From Labia minor (taxonomy: Eukaryota > Arthropoda > Insecta > Dermaptera > Spongiphoridae), in the NCBI GenBank assembly GCA_963082975.1, contig OY720345.1, positions 55,596,528 through 55,660,527 on the forward strand: DNA of 64,000 bases, read 5' to 3'. The notes under the pieces were generated by a model, which ran no database searches, had not been told where the DNA came from, and was given only the letters and a program-made list of their open reading frames with translations. Numbering within the stretch: the first letter of the stretch is position 1; every line of letters begins with the position of its first letter. The translations under genes and the position numbers were made by a program. Shown in pieces: positions 36,720-47,309 of the stretch.

Positions 36720-37410
36720 TTTATTTATTTATTTATTTATTTATCTTTGTAAATAGAAATTTTAATTAATTTATTTTAATTACTATGCTTCCAAGATTAT
36801 AATCTTATTATTAAAATAAAAAAAAAAATTATAAATGTATTTTTAGTTTTATGAAAAACTCTTTGTGGTCGTTTGGCTACCTTTCTTTGTCGGTTGATGT
36901 AATCGAAATCGACTCATCTCTGATCTGGTCAAATGATAGAGATGGAATAAAGGCGGAAGGAAGGAAGGTCAAAAGGGATCCTTTAGGGGACTGCTGATTG
37001 GATAGGTGGTGGAGATGAAGAAGCAGTGAAGCGAATCTGAGACTAATTTCCATTACCGCCCCCATTTCGGACACCTCTTAAACCAGTCGAGTACACGCAA
37101 ACAGGCCTCTCTTCTCGAAAATTGACCGTCCGACAGTCTTATATCATTTAAGATTCATTAACGCCAATTAGGTTCTCGAGAGGTCACTCGCTATAAATAT
37201 ACCCTTCCGCTCCAATGGTAAGAGCCAATGAGAGGGTTATTTTGATAAGCATTCACCCTTAGCATATTTATAGATCTATAAAGTACTATTACATTTATTA
37301 AAGTTTTTTTTTCTGATTATATACTCATTGTGAAATGCTAATTTATTTATAATGATAATAAAAATATTAAGAATAAATAAAGATGTCTTTAAATAAACAT
37401 TAAGAATATA
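36720..37410. other. Spacer with promoter-like patch
   Basis: (TTTA)n at 36720-36745. At 37080-37240 a less AT-rich block has CTATAAATATA (37192) and GCCAATGAG (37224). These could be a TATA box and an inverted CCAAT box, but no transcript or ORF supports this. Confidence 0.3.
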
Positions 37411-37413
37411 GAT

Positions 37414-37759
37414 TACCTGGAACACCGAGCTATCGCTAAACCTTTTAAAAAATATTGATATTTTATTCTTTAATTATTTATTACAATTATTAAATGTTAC
37501 ATCATTGCATTAATCTGATTAAAATGATTGGAAATTGTTTGCAATTTTTTTTTGGTATACATTTTTTAATACATTTTCAAATAAAAAAGAATGACAAGAG
37601 ACAAATATGGATGGCGTAGTTAGTGACGTCATATAAATTTAAATTAAGAAAAAACTAATGAAGATTTTTTTCCCGAGCTGAAACCAATATAGATCGATTT
37701 ATCTTTATAATTATTATCTATGATGTGAATTTCAAAAAAATCCTTAGAGCGGTTTAATA

Positions 37760-37803
<44 letters not shown>

Positions 37804-37831
37804 TATTTTTGCTAGTAGAATAAGATAAGAT
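37414..37831 (-). mobile_element. Family B copy 5
   Basis: Plus strand: TACCTGGAACACCGAGCTAT (hairpin end), AT-rich middle, GTGACGTCATATAAATTT with TGACGTCA at 37624, TTTCCCGAGCTGAAACCAAT, ATGTGAATTTC, TTAGAGCGGTTTAATATCTC, (AT)n 37765-37802 and TAATAAGATAAG. The most compact copy with both ends. Confidence 0.72.
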
Positions 37832-38009
37832 TTTACATTTTACTTACATGAATATTGAAAGAAGTGGGAGTAATCATGACATATTTTTGAGCTAATAAAA
37901 ATTGCTTCTTGAAATAATAATTTTTTTACTTTTTCACAGAAAAATACCACTCACTGAGACCATTTTGGTTAACTCAGTGGATTTTAAAATGTATGAATTA
38001 AAATTTTTG

Positions 38010-38668
38010 ACCGATTGAAATCCTTCGCTTTACGGCGCCTTAGGTGCTCTCCGCAACTAGACAATGAGCTCTGCCCCCTTTCCTCTCGAAGTAATAGGTA
38101 TTATTTGGGTGAAAGTCTGTATGTATTAGGTTTTTATTTATTGGATTTATGAAACTTAAATTAACTTTTTTAACATATTTGGTCTTCCTACAAACCTATA
38201 ACTGAAAAAATTCAAATATTTAAATTTTTAATTTAAATACAATTTAATATAAACTTGAAAGTTATAATAATTGGTGTACAGAAATATAGTGAATGTTCTA
38301 AGCTAGATTATATTTTATTTAATGTTGTCCGATTTGGCCTTAATCCGCATTGATATTCTCCTAAGACTAGAAAAAATTTATAAGTTGAGTTCTATCTCCA
38401 GTCCATTCATTTACTCATACAAGTTGCATGAGGCACCTAAATATTGTCAAATAATACGATACATATACAATAATTGTATACCAAATTTTATCAAAATCCG
38501 TTAAGCCGTTCAAGCTGTAAACGTCTCTACGGACACACAATGGACAGATGGACGGACAGACATCATGCTAAAAATACTTTTTTCTTTTAACAAAATGCAT
38601 GATTCTTGGAGATATGTAAAAATCTCCACATGTGAAATTTGGTGTGAAAACAATACCTTCCCTTCCTA
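38010..38668 (-). mobile_element. Helitron-type 3' end plus family A 5' module
   Basis: The right part (38478-38668) is an inverted family A 5' half: core hairpin, GACGGACAGAC tract and CCGTTAAGCCGTTCAAGCTG. The left part (38010-38140) matches the Helitron end at 46287 (GCGCCTTAGGTGCTC, GAGCTCTGCCCCC, GGTGAAAGTCTGTATG) in decayed form. Both parts have the same orientation, so they may form one 660-bp element with a family A 5' end and a Helitron 3' end. Confidence 0.55.
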
Positions 38669-38669
38669 A

Positions 38670-40980
38670 AAATAAAATAAAATTGTTTTCTTTTTGTATT
38701 TCTCAATGATTTTCAATTTTTTTACTAAGCATATTTAATTAAATTTTTAATTCATTATACCAATTTAATATTTATCATTCTTTCTTTTAACAAAAGTCAT
38801 TTTAGATCCTTTCATGAATGGAATTTCCACGAATCACTTTCACCTTCGTTTAGTCCAAAAAACAATTAAGAGAATAAATGGCATTACTAAGTGAATATAA
38901 ATTTAAAGGCGACCACCAATAATTGATCTAAATTATCGGAAAGATCTATTTGATAAGGCTGAACCGCCAATTAATCGCTGAGTTACGTCCTGAATTTCGA
39001 TATATGATTCGAACGGGTAGTCAGCGCACATTAATGCCTAGCTCAAATATTTCTACATTAGAAACATATTGATTTGGAATAAATTAAAGTCTCAAAATTA
39101 TTCTACCGAATAATGTATTGACTGTTAATGGCTGCTGACTGAATATTAGTTTTCAAAATAATCATACGAAAAGGATATTTTGAGAACAAACTCTCTTCTG
39201 TCTACACAATCAATACAAATACCAAGTATTATAACAAGCAATATTATTATTTACATGAATTTACATAAAAATATTAATTGAATTATAGTAATAACAAAAA
39301 TATATTAAAATAACTTTTATATTAAATTATATATATATAATAATAGTATAACTTAATTAAATAATTTATTAATAAAACTATTTTATATATTGAAATGAAA
39401 GTAATTATATTATTTACTTATGTAAATTTACATAAATTTTTAAAGTGATTTGGATTGTAAACAATTTGAATTATTTACTTACCTCGTTAGAGTTAATTGA
39501 AATATTAATATTACTTAAGGAAAATGTTCCTACAAATCAATTTGAATTTTTTTTCCAGGTATATATCAAAATTGAAATTTTGAGTGTATTTTTATATTGT
39601 CACTCACACTCTTCTTTTTCAAGGAGAAAAACGCTTTCTTCACTTCTATACTTTGATTATATATATATAAATATATAAAGTAGAGATATTTCTACGAAAA
39701 GAGATAAAACAAAAAAAAAGGAATTTGAAAGAGTTATGCAAACGTTCAAATATCTAAAAAATATCAAAGAAGACTACCAATAGAATTTGTATCAGTAACA
39801 CCTCGAAAAGAAAACGCCTGTCGATCTTATTCTATTGCATATAAATTTTCAATATAGAAATTTCAATATAAACGTTTATTCTTAGCGTTTATAAAAAAAT
39901 AATAATTGTTATATAATCAAATTATTAATTTAACTTAATAATAACTTAGTTAAAATAATTTATGCAAATACCACGCATAAAAATTATTATTTTATATTTA
40001 CTTGTGCATTTTATATTTTTACATTTATTTAATTTCATTTATTCTATTAAAATTAATCATATATTAATAACATATACAGAATTTGGAATAATAGGTTAAG
40101 TTTATATAAAAATAGTATAATTGTAAAAATAGATTGGGTAGAAATTCAAATTGAAATAAAATGTGTCAGGATTCAACATTTTAATTCATTCGTGTCAAAA
40201 TGCTTCCTGATAGTATCAAGCGACGGAGAGGCTCTTCGGGAGGGATGATACTGTTTTAACAAAAAATTTCTTCATACAACTCTCAGTAACGACAAAATTT
40301 ATTAATTATCGAAATTTAATTTTATAAAATGAACAAATATTTTGTCTAATTTAAAATTTATATAGTATAGCGTCTAAACAGCAGAGCATAGTTTGGAAAC
40401 CCTTCCCTGTCTTAGAGAGCTGTCACTTCAATAGAAATCGAAATAGGAAAGGGCCAATGCATACATGTTATGATTTAATATAAAACAAAAATAATAATAT
40501 GTATAAAAAAGTATAACAAATGAAATAGAAAAAGAATATTTAAATTAATATAAAAAAATAATAAAATAAAATAAATAAAACAAAATCAAAATAAATATTT
40601 ACTTACATAAATTTGATTTTAGAATAAAGTTTATTTTATACACCATTATTCTTTTTTTTCTCTCCTAATGCCAAACTTTTCAAATAAATTTTCTTTATTT
40701 TATATTGAAATTCGATACAAAGTTGGAAAGAACAAAAAAGTTCATAAGATATACACAATATATATATATATATTTTCGAGATATATAAATTGAAAGATTG
40801 GCACACATTCCATATGTTTTTTTATTATTATTATTAAAATATAAATTTCAGGTTGGCATTTTTCAATTTTGCTAATCAGAAGGGTCGTTCTTTCTCATTT
40901 TCGGAATGAACGAAAACCCATCTACCCTTGTTACAAAAGATCTGCCTTCCTCTCTTCATTCTATTTTACCAATTTGTGTT
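38670..40980. other. Gene-free spacer
   Basis: A less AT-rich block at 38870-39060 has no recognisable domain. (AT)n at 39659-39678 and 40757-40775. No repeats shared with the rest of the window were noticed. Confidence 0.45.
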
Positions 40981-40984
40981 AGAC

Positions 40985-41350
40985 TAGTGATTCTTAACCT
41001 GGGTGATCGACATTTTTAAGATGGGCGATTATTTGACTATTCGCTTTTGGGGGGCGATGGTTACTTTAGGGGGGCGAAAGTTATTTTTGGAGGGCGAAAT
41101 CATTTTCAACTCTAAAGAAAAGGTAAGATGATTTTGCGATCAGGCTTTTAAACATTTCCGCTTTTTTTCAAATTTTTTCAATATGGTTCTAAAAAAAAAA
41201 TTCTCGATTTTTCAATATTGCTTTAAGTATCACCAAGTGTAGCTACCTTATAATATCATACCATTTTTACCTGTTAAAATGTATAAGGGGCGAATTATGA
41301 AGCCGGCCTTACGAAGTGGACGTTTGATACAAAAAGGTTGAGAAACGCTA
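40985..41350. mobile_element. hAT MITE, 366 bp
   Basis: Termini TAGTGATTCTTAACC and inverted TAGCGTTTCTCAACC, with perfect 8-bp TSD TGTTAGAC at 40977-40984 and 41351-41358. GGGGGGCGA motifs lie near the left end. The interior (AAGATGATTTTGCGATCAGG, TTTTCAATATGGTTCTAAAA) is shared with the MITEs at 21719 and 23039. Confidence 0.88.
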
Positions 41351-41354
41351 TGTT

Positions 41355-41865
41355 AGACTGTAAGATGATATACTATTATCTCCTTATCAAATATTTTCTA
41401 CATTATTTAGATAATTATCTATTTAGAACGATAGGAATTCGAAAATTACAAAATCATCTTCCCTATGAATTTATAATAATTTTTAAAAAATTGATATATA
41501 ATATGTAATATATATATATATAGTCTTCTAGAATGAAATGTGTAGAAAAAAGACTGTGATCGATGAGTTCATGTTTCATGAAGTCATAATGGATCACACC
41601 TGTGCAAGACAACCAAACACACACCATCGGTTTCTTTTTATATACATTACACTTTTAAATATTATATCATTGGTTCATGTTGTTTAATCTTCCAAAGGTA
41701 CTTCATTGTAGTGGCAATTCTTCAATTCAACACAATTCAATTTTTAAAATAAATTTAATATTGTTTTAAAATTTATAATTATTTTTTTATTTAAACAGAA
41801 AAGATGTGTAACTTTCCATCAAAGAAAAAACTGTAGAAATGACATGAAAAAGAATGTAAAATTAT
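41355..41865. other. AT-rich spacer
   Basis: (AT)n at 41508-41521. Nothing else recognised. Confidence 0.5.
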
Positions 41866-41869
41866 TAAG

Positions 41870-42150
41870 TTTATGTCACTTATTAACTGTGGCTCTACGG
41901 AACTCGAAAGTTCTTGGTCGCAACAACCACACTTCTCCAGGTGTCCCTATTATGAGCCACAACCCTCCAATCCCTATCTTCTACCATCTCTCTCACGTCC
42001 TTCCTACATTATCCACCCTCCGCGTCCTTGGTCTTCCAAACGAGTGGTTTCCCACTCGATCTCCCCCCCCCCCAAATATATTTTTCGCCATTCTTTCCTT
42101 TCCGAGTGACCATGCCTCACACCCATATAATTCAACCGGTAAAATAATTG
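41870..42150 (-). pseudogene. LINE L1-family C-terminal copy
   Basis: Minus strand reads IYKTIILPVELYGCEAWSLG, then AKNIFGG, GRPRTRRVDNVGRT and onward to the conserved 3' end (GCGACCAAGAACTTTCGAG). A C-run at 42061-42073 interrupts the reading frame. The YGCEAW block joined directly to AKNIFGG shows an internal deletion of about 100 codons relative to the copy at 20942. Confidence 0.75.
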
Positions 42151-42159
42151 TTTTATATA

Positions 42160-42384
42160 TTTTAATTTTTATCCCCTTTGATAATAATTTAACCATTAAT
42201 TAAAATGATAATGTCAAAATAAAAATTGCATTCTTGACATCTAATATTTATAAATATAATAAATTATCAAATAAATAATATATTATTCTTAATGATAAAA
42301 ACATAAATAATAAAATTTAGTTGAATTTAAAATATAACCAAGTCGATAAATTTAAAAAAATCAACAGTTTTAATTCATATGCAT
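42160..42384. other. AT-rich spacer
   Basis: No recognised element. Confidence 0.4.
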
Positions 42385-42831
42385 TTATTCTTCTTCTTCA
42401 TCAGCTGACTCCAGTCGAATTTTGAACCAGCTCGGTCTTTTAGTATTTGTTTAACATCCATTAATAGCAGACTACCTCCTGATTTGAGAAGAAAATGGAA
42501 AAAAGTGAATTTCCATGAAAATTCATGAATTGGGATACGAAGTGCTCCTTCATCCTCCCTATTCTCCCGATTTATCTCCGAGTGACTATTTCTTGTTTCC
42601 AAACCTGAAGAAATTGCTTGGCAGAAAGAGATTTAACTCCAACAATGAAATCATTTCACAAACAAATCTATTTTGATGTCATGGAAGGGATAAAAAAATT
42701 GGAGAAACGTTGGACGATGTATTTAGACCTACTTCAAAGGAGACTACGTTGAAAAATAAAATATTTTTTTAATACTAAAACATGTTTTTCATTCAAAAAG
42801 TCATGAACTTCTTGACCTACCCTCGTATCTC
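42385..42831 (+). pseudogene. mariner transposase 3' half and terminal repeat
   Basis: An open stretch reads MKIHELGYEVLLHPPYSPDL and SPSDYFLFPNLKKLLGRKRF. It includes the third catalytic Asp block of DD34D mariner transposases. It continues, after a stop, into KKIGETLDDVF-like and LKGDYVE-like remnants. The right terminal repeat, GTCATGAACTTCTTGACCTA then CCCTCG, ends next to TA at 42830. Upstream coding is decayed and the left terminus was not found. Confidence 0.78.
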
Positions 42832-42949
42832 TTAAGTTTATATCTACAATTTCTTTGAGTTATACTACTGAACCCCAAAATTATGTTGAACCAATAAAAT
42901 TTAAAAAAAATATTTTTTTTTGTTAATTGAGTTTTAATATTAACATTTA

Positions 42950-43030
42950 TTTATATTGGAGAAAAGTTGGAGGAAGTGTATAGATCTCAAAGGAGACTAC
43001 GTTGAAATATAAAATAAAATAGAGGTATAA
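42950..43030 (+). pseudogene. mariner transposase C-terminal scrap
   Basis: AGAAAAGTTGGAGGAAGTG to AGGAGACTACGTTGAAATA encodes EKSWRKCID and, after a frame change, a KGDYVEI-like end. This repeats the C-terminal segment of the element that ends 120 bp upstream. Origin by duplication or by a second insertion is unresolved. Confidence 0.55.
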
Positions 43031-43034
43031 TAAT

Positions 43035-43785
43035 TCTAAAAATAAATTTCATAAATATTTAAACCGCTCAAAACACTCCTTTTACTCTTTTACTAATATT
43101 CTAAACTACTAATATATTTAATAATAAACTAATGGTTATATTGTCAATGTTTGTTATAGTAAATTAAAACATTTTTAATTAATTAAAACATCTTTAATTT
43201 AAAACAAATGTATTCTGTATGACTTTTGGTGGATGTATATGAATTAACTATGGATGAAATTATTAAACTAATTATGCAGTATCAAGAACTATTAATAAAG
43301 TTTGAATTTATCCTTTTACTAAATTATACATACAATGCTTGTTATTGTGGCGATTCTATGGAAATTATATAATAACAAATTGTATAAGGGTGAACAAACT
43401 CTATCTGATATGAATGACTTGAGACGAAGCTCTATTAAGTTCAGTGTGTGCTCATTTTGAAAGCTAATGAGTATTCATCCATTGTCTAAGATATTATCAT
43501 TATTAATATATAAATTGATTAATTATAATTAATTAATGAAAATAAGTATAAGATATTCTCAAATAAATCGAAATATAAAAATTAGGTAATTTTTTTTTCT
43601 ATTATCAAATTATATGCAAAAATAAACAGAATAAATACGTATAAATTAATTGATTATCTTCTTTATTTTTTATTTTTATTTAAAATCAGTAAATTATTTA
43701 TTTACTAATCTAAAAATAAGTGTTTAAGTTATAATGAGATACATTACTTTTTAAGATTCATTGTGTTCATATTTTATTTTCCTTC
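43035..43785. other. AT-rich spacer
   Basis: No recognised feature. Confidence 0.5.
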
Positions 43786-43789
43786 CTTA

Positions 43790-43910
43790 GCGGAAACTTA
43801 TCTTTTTATCTTTCCACGGAACTAAAAAACTTGAACGCAGCAACCACATTCCTCCAAACATAGCTATCCAGAGCCAGCTCCTATTTTTTCCCAACACCTT
43901 CACGTTCCCC
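43790..43910 (-). mobile_element. LINE L1-family 3' fragment
   Basis: AAAAACTTGAACGCAGCAAC and CCAGAGCCAGCTCCTATTTT correspond to the inverted 3' end of the GATA-tailed LINE. The 725-bp hAT-like element starting at 43911 interrupts it. Confidence 0.5.
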
Positions 43911-44635
43911 CAGTGGCGCAACCAGGGGGTTTTGGGGGGTTAAACCCCTCCTCCCCAGGAGAGAAAAAAATATAAATTGCTGTATATTATGTACTATATT
44001 ACAAATAGAAAAGAAAAAAAAATAATTCTTAAAGTATAACTTAGTGTATAATAAGTAAGTTTATTTTATTTTAAAAAAATTTTAACAAAAATAAAAATTG
44101 CTTATTTTTCGTACAGAATTAAATATAAGAAATCCAATCCCCACCCATCATTCCCAAAAAAAAACATCTAAATATCAAATTTCTAAACAATATTTCATTT
44201 TGTATAGACGTAATCTCGGTAACGAACGGCCGGCCGGCCGATTCAAAATTTTTTTTTGCAGATTTGGATTCAGAACCTTCTGAAAAGTGGAAATCTCGAA
44301 GAAGCTGAGAGCAAAAATTTTCAAAATTTTCCGATCATCGTTTAAGCTATTCTTATTTCATGAGGAAAGCTAAAATGATTTACTTATAGCTGGAAAAAAA
44401 TATTTTCTTTCTAAAACTGTGAATACGAGTAAATAAAATACAAAATTAAATTTTTTTGCCAGATTTTGTAAAATCAGTGTTTCATTTACAAAACTTTTTT
44501 TAAATATTTAATATGAAAAAAAAATCTTAATGAAAATTTGTCTTTGAGAGAGCCCGGGGGGGGGGGGGGGGTCGCCATAGGAAGGTAGAGCGGCTAGTCA
44601 AAACCCCCCAGGATCAAATCCTGGTTGCGCCACTG
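43911..44635. mobile_element. hAT-like non-autonomous element, 725 bp, with poly-G tract
   Basis: Termini CAGTGGCGCAACCAGG on both sides (inverted), with 8-bp TSDs CGTTCCCC (43903-43910) and TGTTCCCC (44636-44643), one mismatch. It contains a 16-base G run (44556-44571), a triplicated GGCC motif (CGGCCGGCCGGCCG, 44226) and an AT-rich interior with no transposase. A truncated inverted relative lies at 62023. Confidence 0.82.
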
Positions 44636-44647
44636 TGTTCCCCCTTA

Positions 44648-44995
44648 GGCCCGATTCACACACAAGTGGCGTATAGCACTGGCGTGGTTCTGGCGTGGAA
44701 CAGGTTTGTAATGTAATTGCATTAGCTTATGACTCAATACCCACAGATATGGCGTGTTGGAGGCGTGGAAAATGGCACGAAGACCACTCCGCTCCGACTC
44801 CACCGGTGGCTCGTAGGGACTGGCACGCCACTTCTAGACCATTTGGAGTGGTCTTCGTGCCATTTTCCACGCCTCCAACACGCCATACGCCATATCTGTG
44901 GGTATTGAGTCATAAGCTAATGCAATTACATTAACAAACCTGTTCCACGCCAGAACCACGCCAGTGCGATACGCCACTTGTGTGTGAATCGGGCC
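44648..44995. mobile_element. Palindromic Harbinger-like MITE, 348 bp
   Basis: Termini GGCCCGATTCACACACAAGT and its inverted copy, flanked by TTA at 44645-44647 and 44996-44998. Three-base TTA/TAA duplications are typical of PIF/Harbinger. The arms are nearly perfect over about 140 bp, with a 7-bp difference near the ATATGGCG block. Sequence is GC-rich compared with its surroundings. The ORF at 44695-44934 only traverses the palindrome and is not a gene. Confidence 0.85.
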
Positions 44996-45069
44996 TTAGA
45001 TTTTCTTTAATAAAATTATCTAAAAAATATATTCAATAATTTAAAATAAAAGAGATAATTTAATTACCA

Positions 45070-45140
45070 TTTATTTTTATTATTATTATTTACAGATAGA
45101 TCCTGTGGATCCCAAAAAGCTTTCAATCATTTTTCTGATC
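45070..45140 (-). mobile_element. SINE/LINE 3' tail fragment
   Basis: Minus strand GAAAGCTTTTTGGGATCCAC, AGGATCTATCTGTAAATAAT and (AAT)n. Same 3' end as SINEs 2, 3 and 4. The remainder is truncated. Confidence 0.55.
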
Positions 45141-45144
45141 TTGT

Positions 45145-45830
45145 TTTTTTCTCTTGTCCTCTTGATTTCTTTTATCTTTTGCATATGATTTTTCTTCTGT
45201 ATTTAAATAATATTATGATATAATCAAAAATTTAGAAATAAATTCATAACTTAGAAAACATGAATTCAAATTTGCTTACAATATAAGAAATAAATTACAA
45301 TAAATATAATAAAAAAATATTTAAAACTTAGCCAAAAGTTCAATATTTGTTTTAAGATTATATAATAATATATAAATATATTGTAATTCTAATTTTTTAG
45401 ATGGGAATAGAATTAATTATTATATTCATTGTTTAACATGCATGAACATGTTCCTGAGCCAAGGCGGACTTAGGATCATCAACTTAGAACTTTACATAAA
45501 TATAATAATCTTAACATAAATACTTCTTCCGGATTTGTTGATTAGATATGAGTGATTGATTGCCCCGTCAATTTTGAATCGTAAATTTTAGCTTAACCAT
45601 TTTCTGGCCAAAGAGACATATGGTAAATTTTTAAAATTTTAAGTAATATGAGCCAAAAAGCTATTTTTATATCAAATACCAGTGTAGATAGATGTTCATA
45701 TATAAAATATTTTATTTCTTTATTTCTTTAAGATTAAATAATTAATTTCATATAAATGAGAAGTTCGGTTAAAATGGGCAGAGATCCCAAAATCAAAATA
45801 TTTTTTATAATAAGAAAATTATTTTTAAAA
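45145..45830. other. AT-rich spacer
   Basis: Nothing recognised. Confidence 0.5.
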
Positions 45831-45832
45831 AT

Positions 45833-46231
45833 CTGGACTGTCTCCACTCGATTATCTCGCAAATTTGAATTGGATTAAATAACATATATTATATTTAAAT
45901 TAAATTTAATTAATTATAAATTGATAAATATATATTAAACCAGCGCGTATTTGGTGTTAAAAAATTAATTCCGGTACTTTCAGCGATTCAATCAAGCTGA
46001 AATTCTATATATAGCAGTTTTATACAATTTTTAAACATGTGCAAAAATATCAAACAACTTTATTTTTACCGTTAGTTAAGAGGAAAAAAAATGGAAACGT
46101 GGTAGGTAATGACCCTCTTTCGGAGGAGCTACATTTCTCAAACGTTGATAGAAAACTACGAATTTTGAATAATACCCAAGTACCAAATTATTCTAGCTCA
46201 AACCGCTCAATTAGTGAGGCGAGATAGTAAA
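45833..46231 (-). mobile_element. Family C copy 2 (internal deletion)
   Basis: Plus strand begins CTGGACTGTCTCCACTCGAT (3' hairpin end) and ends GGCGAGATAGTAAAAA (5' end). The TG microsatellite and neighbouring sequence are deleted between ACCGCTCAA and TTAGTGAGG, and the CACGTGACGTGG block is also missing. Both termini are present. Confidence 0.75.
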
Positions 46232-46286
46232 AAAGAAAAAATATTTTGTTTATAATTTCCTAGATATAATGTATATTAATATAATA

Positions 46287-46430
46287 CTAGCTGCTCCGAG
46301 CGCCTTCGGCGCTCTTCACACCTAGACGGGGGCTCCGCCCCCTGTACCCCCGAGTGATACATAGTATTTGGTTGAAAGTCTGTATTTAAAAGGTTTTCAT
46401 CCATTTTGTTTCAATCAGTATAAGTAGATA
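46287..46430 (-). mobile_element. Helitron 3' terminus
   Basis: Minus strand reads a 7-bp-stem hairpin GAGCGCC-GAA-GGCGCTC (46298-46314), a 7-base spacer GGAGCAG, then CTAG (46287-46290) followed by T in the flank. This is the canonical Helitron 3' signature. A second GC hairpin GGGGGC-TCC-GCCCCC lies at 46328-46342. The remainder matches 38010-38140. No Rep/helicase coding is visible and the 5' TC end was not located, so the extent to the right is uncertain. Confidence 0.75.
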
Positions 46431-46504
46431 AGACATGTATTTGTTTTCTTGTAAAATATATTTTAATTTAATCAGTAAATTAATTATATATTATTATAGT
46501 ATTT

Positions 46505-47300
46505 ATCTAACTCTGTGTCTCTACAGTTTTCGAAAGTTCTTAGCCGCAACATCCACATTTCTCTAAGCGTCCCTATCCTGAGCTACAACCAAATCCTACC
46601 CTGTCCTATCTCTCCCATGTCCCTTCCTTCATTGTCCACCCACCTTGGTCCTTGGTCTTCCACCGGATGTTTCCCAATCGGTTTCTCTCAATTTCTAGTT
46701 TCTCCAATTCCAACCACGTCCCCTTCCCATCCCAGCCTTCTTGATTTTATAACCTTAACTATATCTGGACATTATTTCTTGTTATGCCATCTCCGCCATC
46801 CCCCTGTGACCTCATCTTCTTTTGGCCTATAAATGTTGCGAACAATATTAATCTCACAAATACTCTAAATCTACTCTCGTCTCCCAGAGTCATCGATAGG
46901 TTGACCAAACGTCCCGTCTTTCGGTGCTCTGTCCCAAAAATGTCTTCGGGACACCCTACTGTCCCATTTTTTCAATATTTAGGACATTTCGTAATTTCTT
47001 TTTCAAAATTTTTTCAATTTAATTCTAAAAAAAAGGTATACCGTTTGTCCCGGTTTGGTGTTTTCCTAATATGGTCACCCTAGTCATCGATTAACATGAA
47101 AAATAATTGTTTTATATATTTTAATTTTGATCCTCTTTGATGAGATAAGCCCCTTTACTGCATAATAACAGGCGTTACTCAATTACAAAGTCGATTTAAA
47201 TTCTTCTCGAATATTATTATCCTTCGTGATTAGAGATCTTAAGTATTTAAATATTTATACTTTTTCAAATTCTACATTTTGTATGTTAATTGTATGTAAG
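46505..47300 (-). pseudogene. LINE L1-family copy interrupted by a hAT MITE
   Basis: Minus strand in order: FEKV-x-IFKYLRSLITKD, NNIREEFKSTL, NACYYAVKGLISSKRIKIKI, YKTII (47300-47095). Then comes the MITE, then the ETRVDLEYL and RPKEDEVTG segments, a GRWMDNEGR-like block and the 3' terminal sequence CGGCTAAGAACTTTCGAAAA at about 46530. It is the longest copy of this family here, covering the RT thumb to the 3' end. The L-x-S-S-x-x-I-K-x-K-I-Y-K-T-I-I pattern is a recognisable LINE signature. Stops and a reduced middle make it inactive. Confidence 0.75.
46897..47082. mobile_element. hAT MITE, 186 bp, nested in LINE
   Basis: Termini TAGGTTGACCA and inverted TAGGGTGACCA, with perfect 8-bp TSD GTCATCGA at 46889-46896 and 47083-47090. 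The host LINE reading resumes after the TSD. Confidence 0.88.
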
Positions 47301-47309
47301 TCGTATCCG

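Noticed and set aside
37192..37232. TATA and CCAAT boxes as a promoter
   Set aside because: In AT-rich DNA such matches are expected by chance, and no ORF or transcript lies downstream.
44695..44934. 79-codon ORF with GC-rich composition
   Set aside because: It runs through the palindromic Harbinger-like MITE, and both arms explain its composition.
46515..47083. Plus-strand ORFs over the LINE and MITE
   Set aside because: Antisense to LINE coding, crossing the MITE boundary, with no ATG at the first start.
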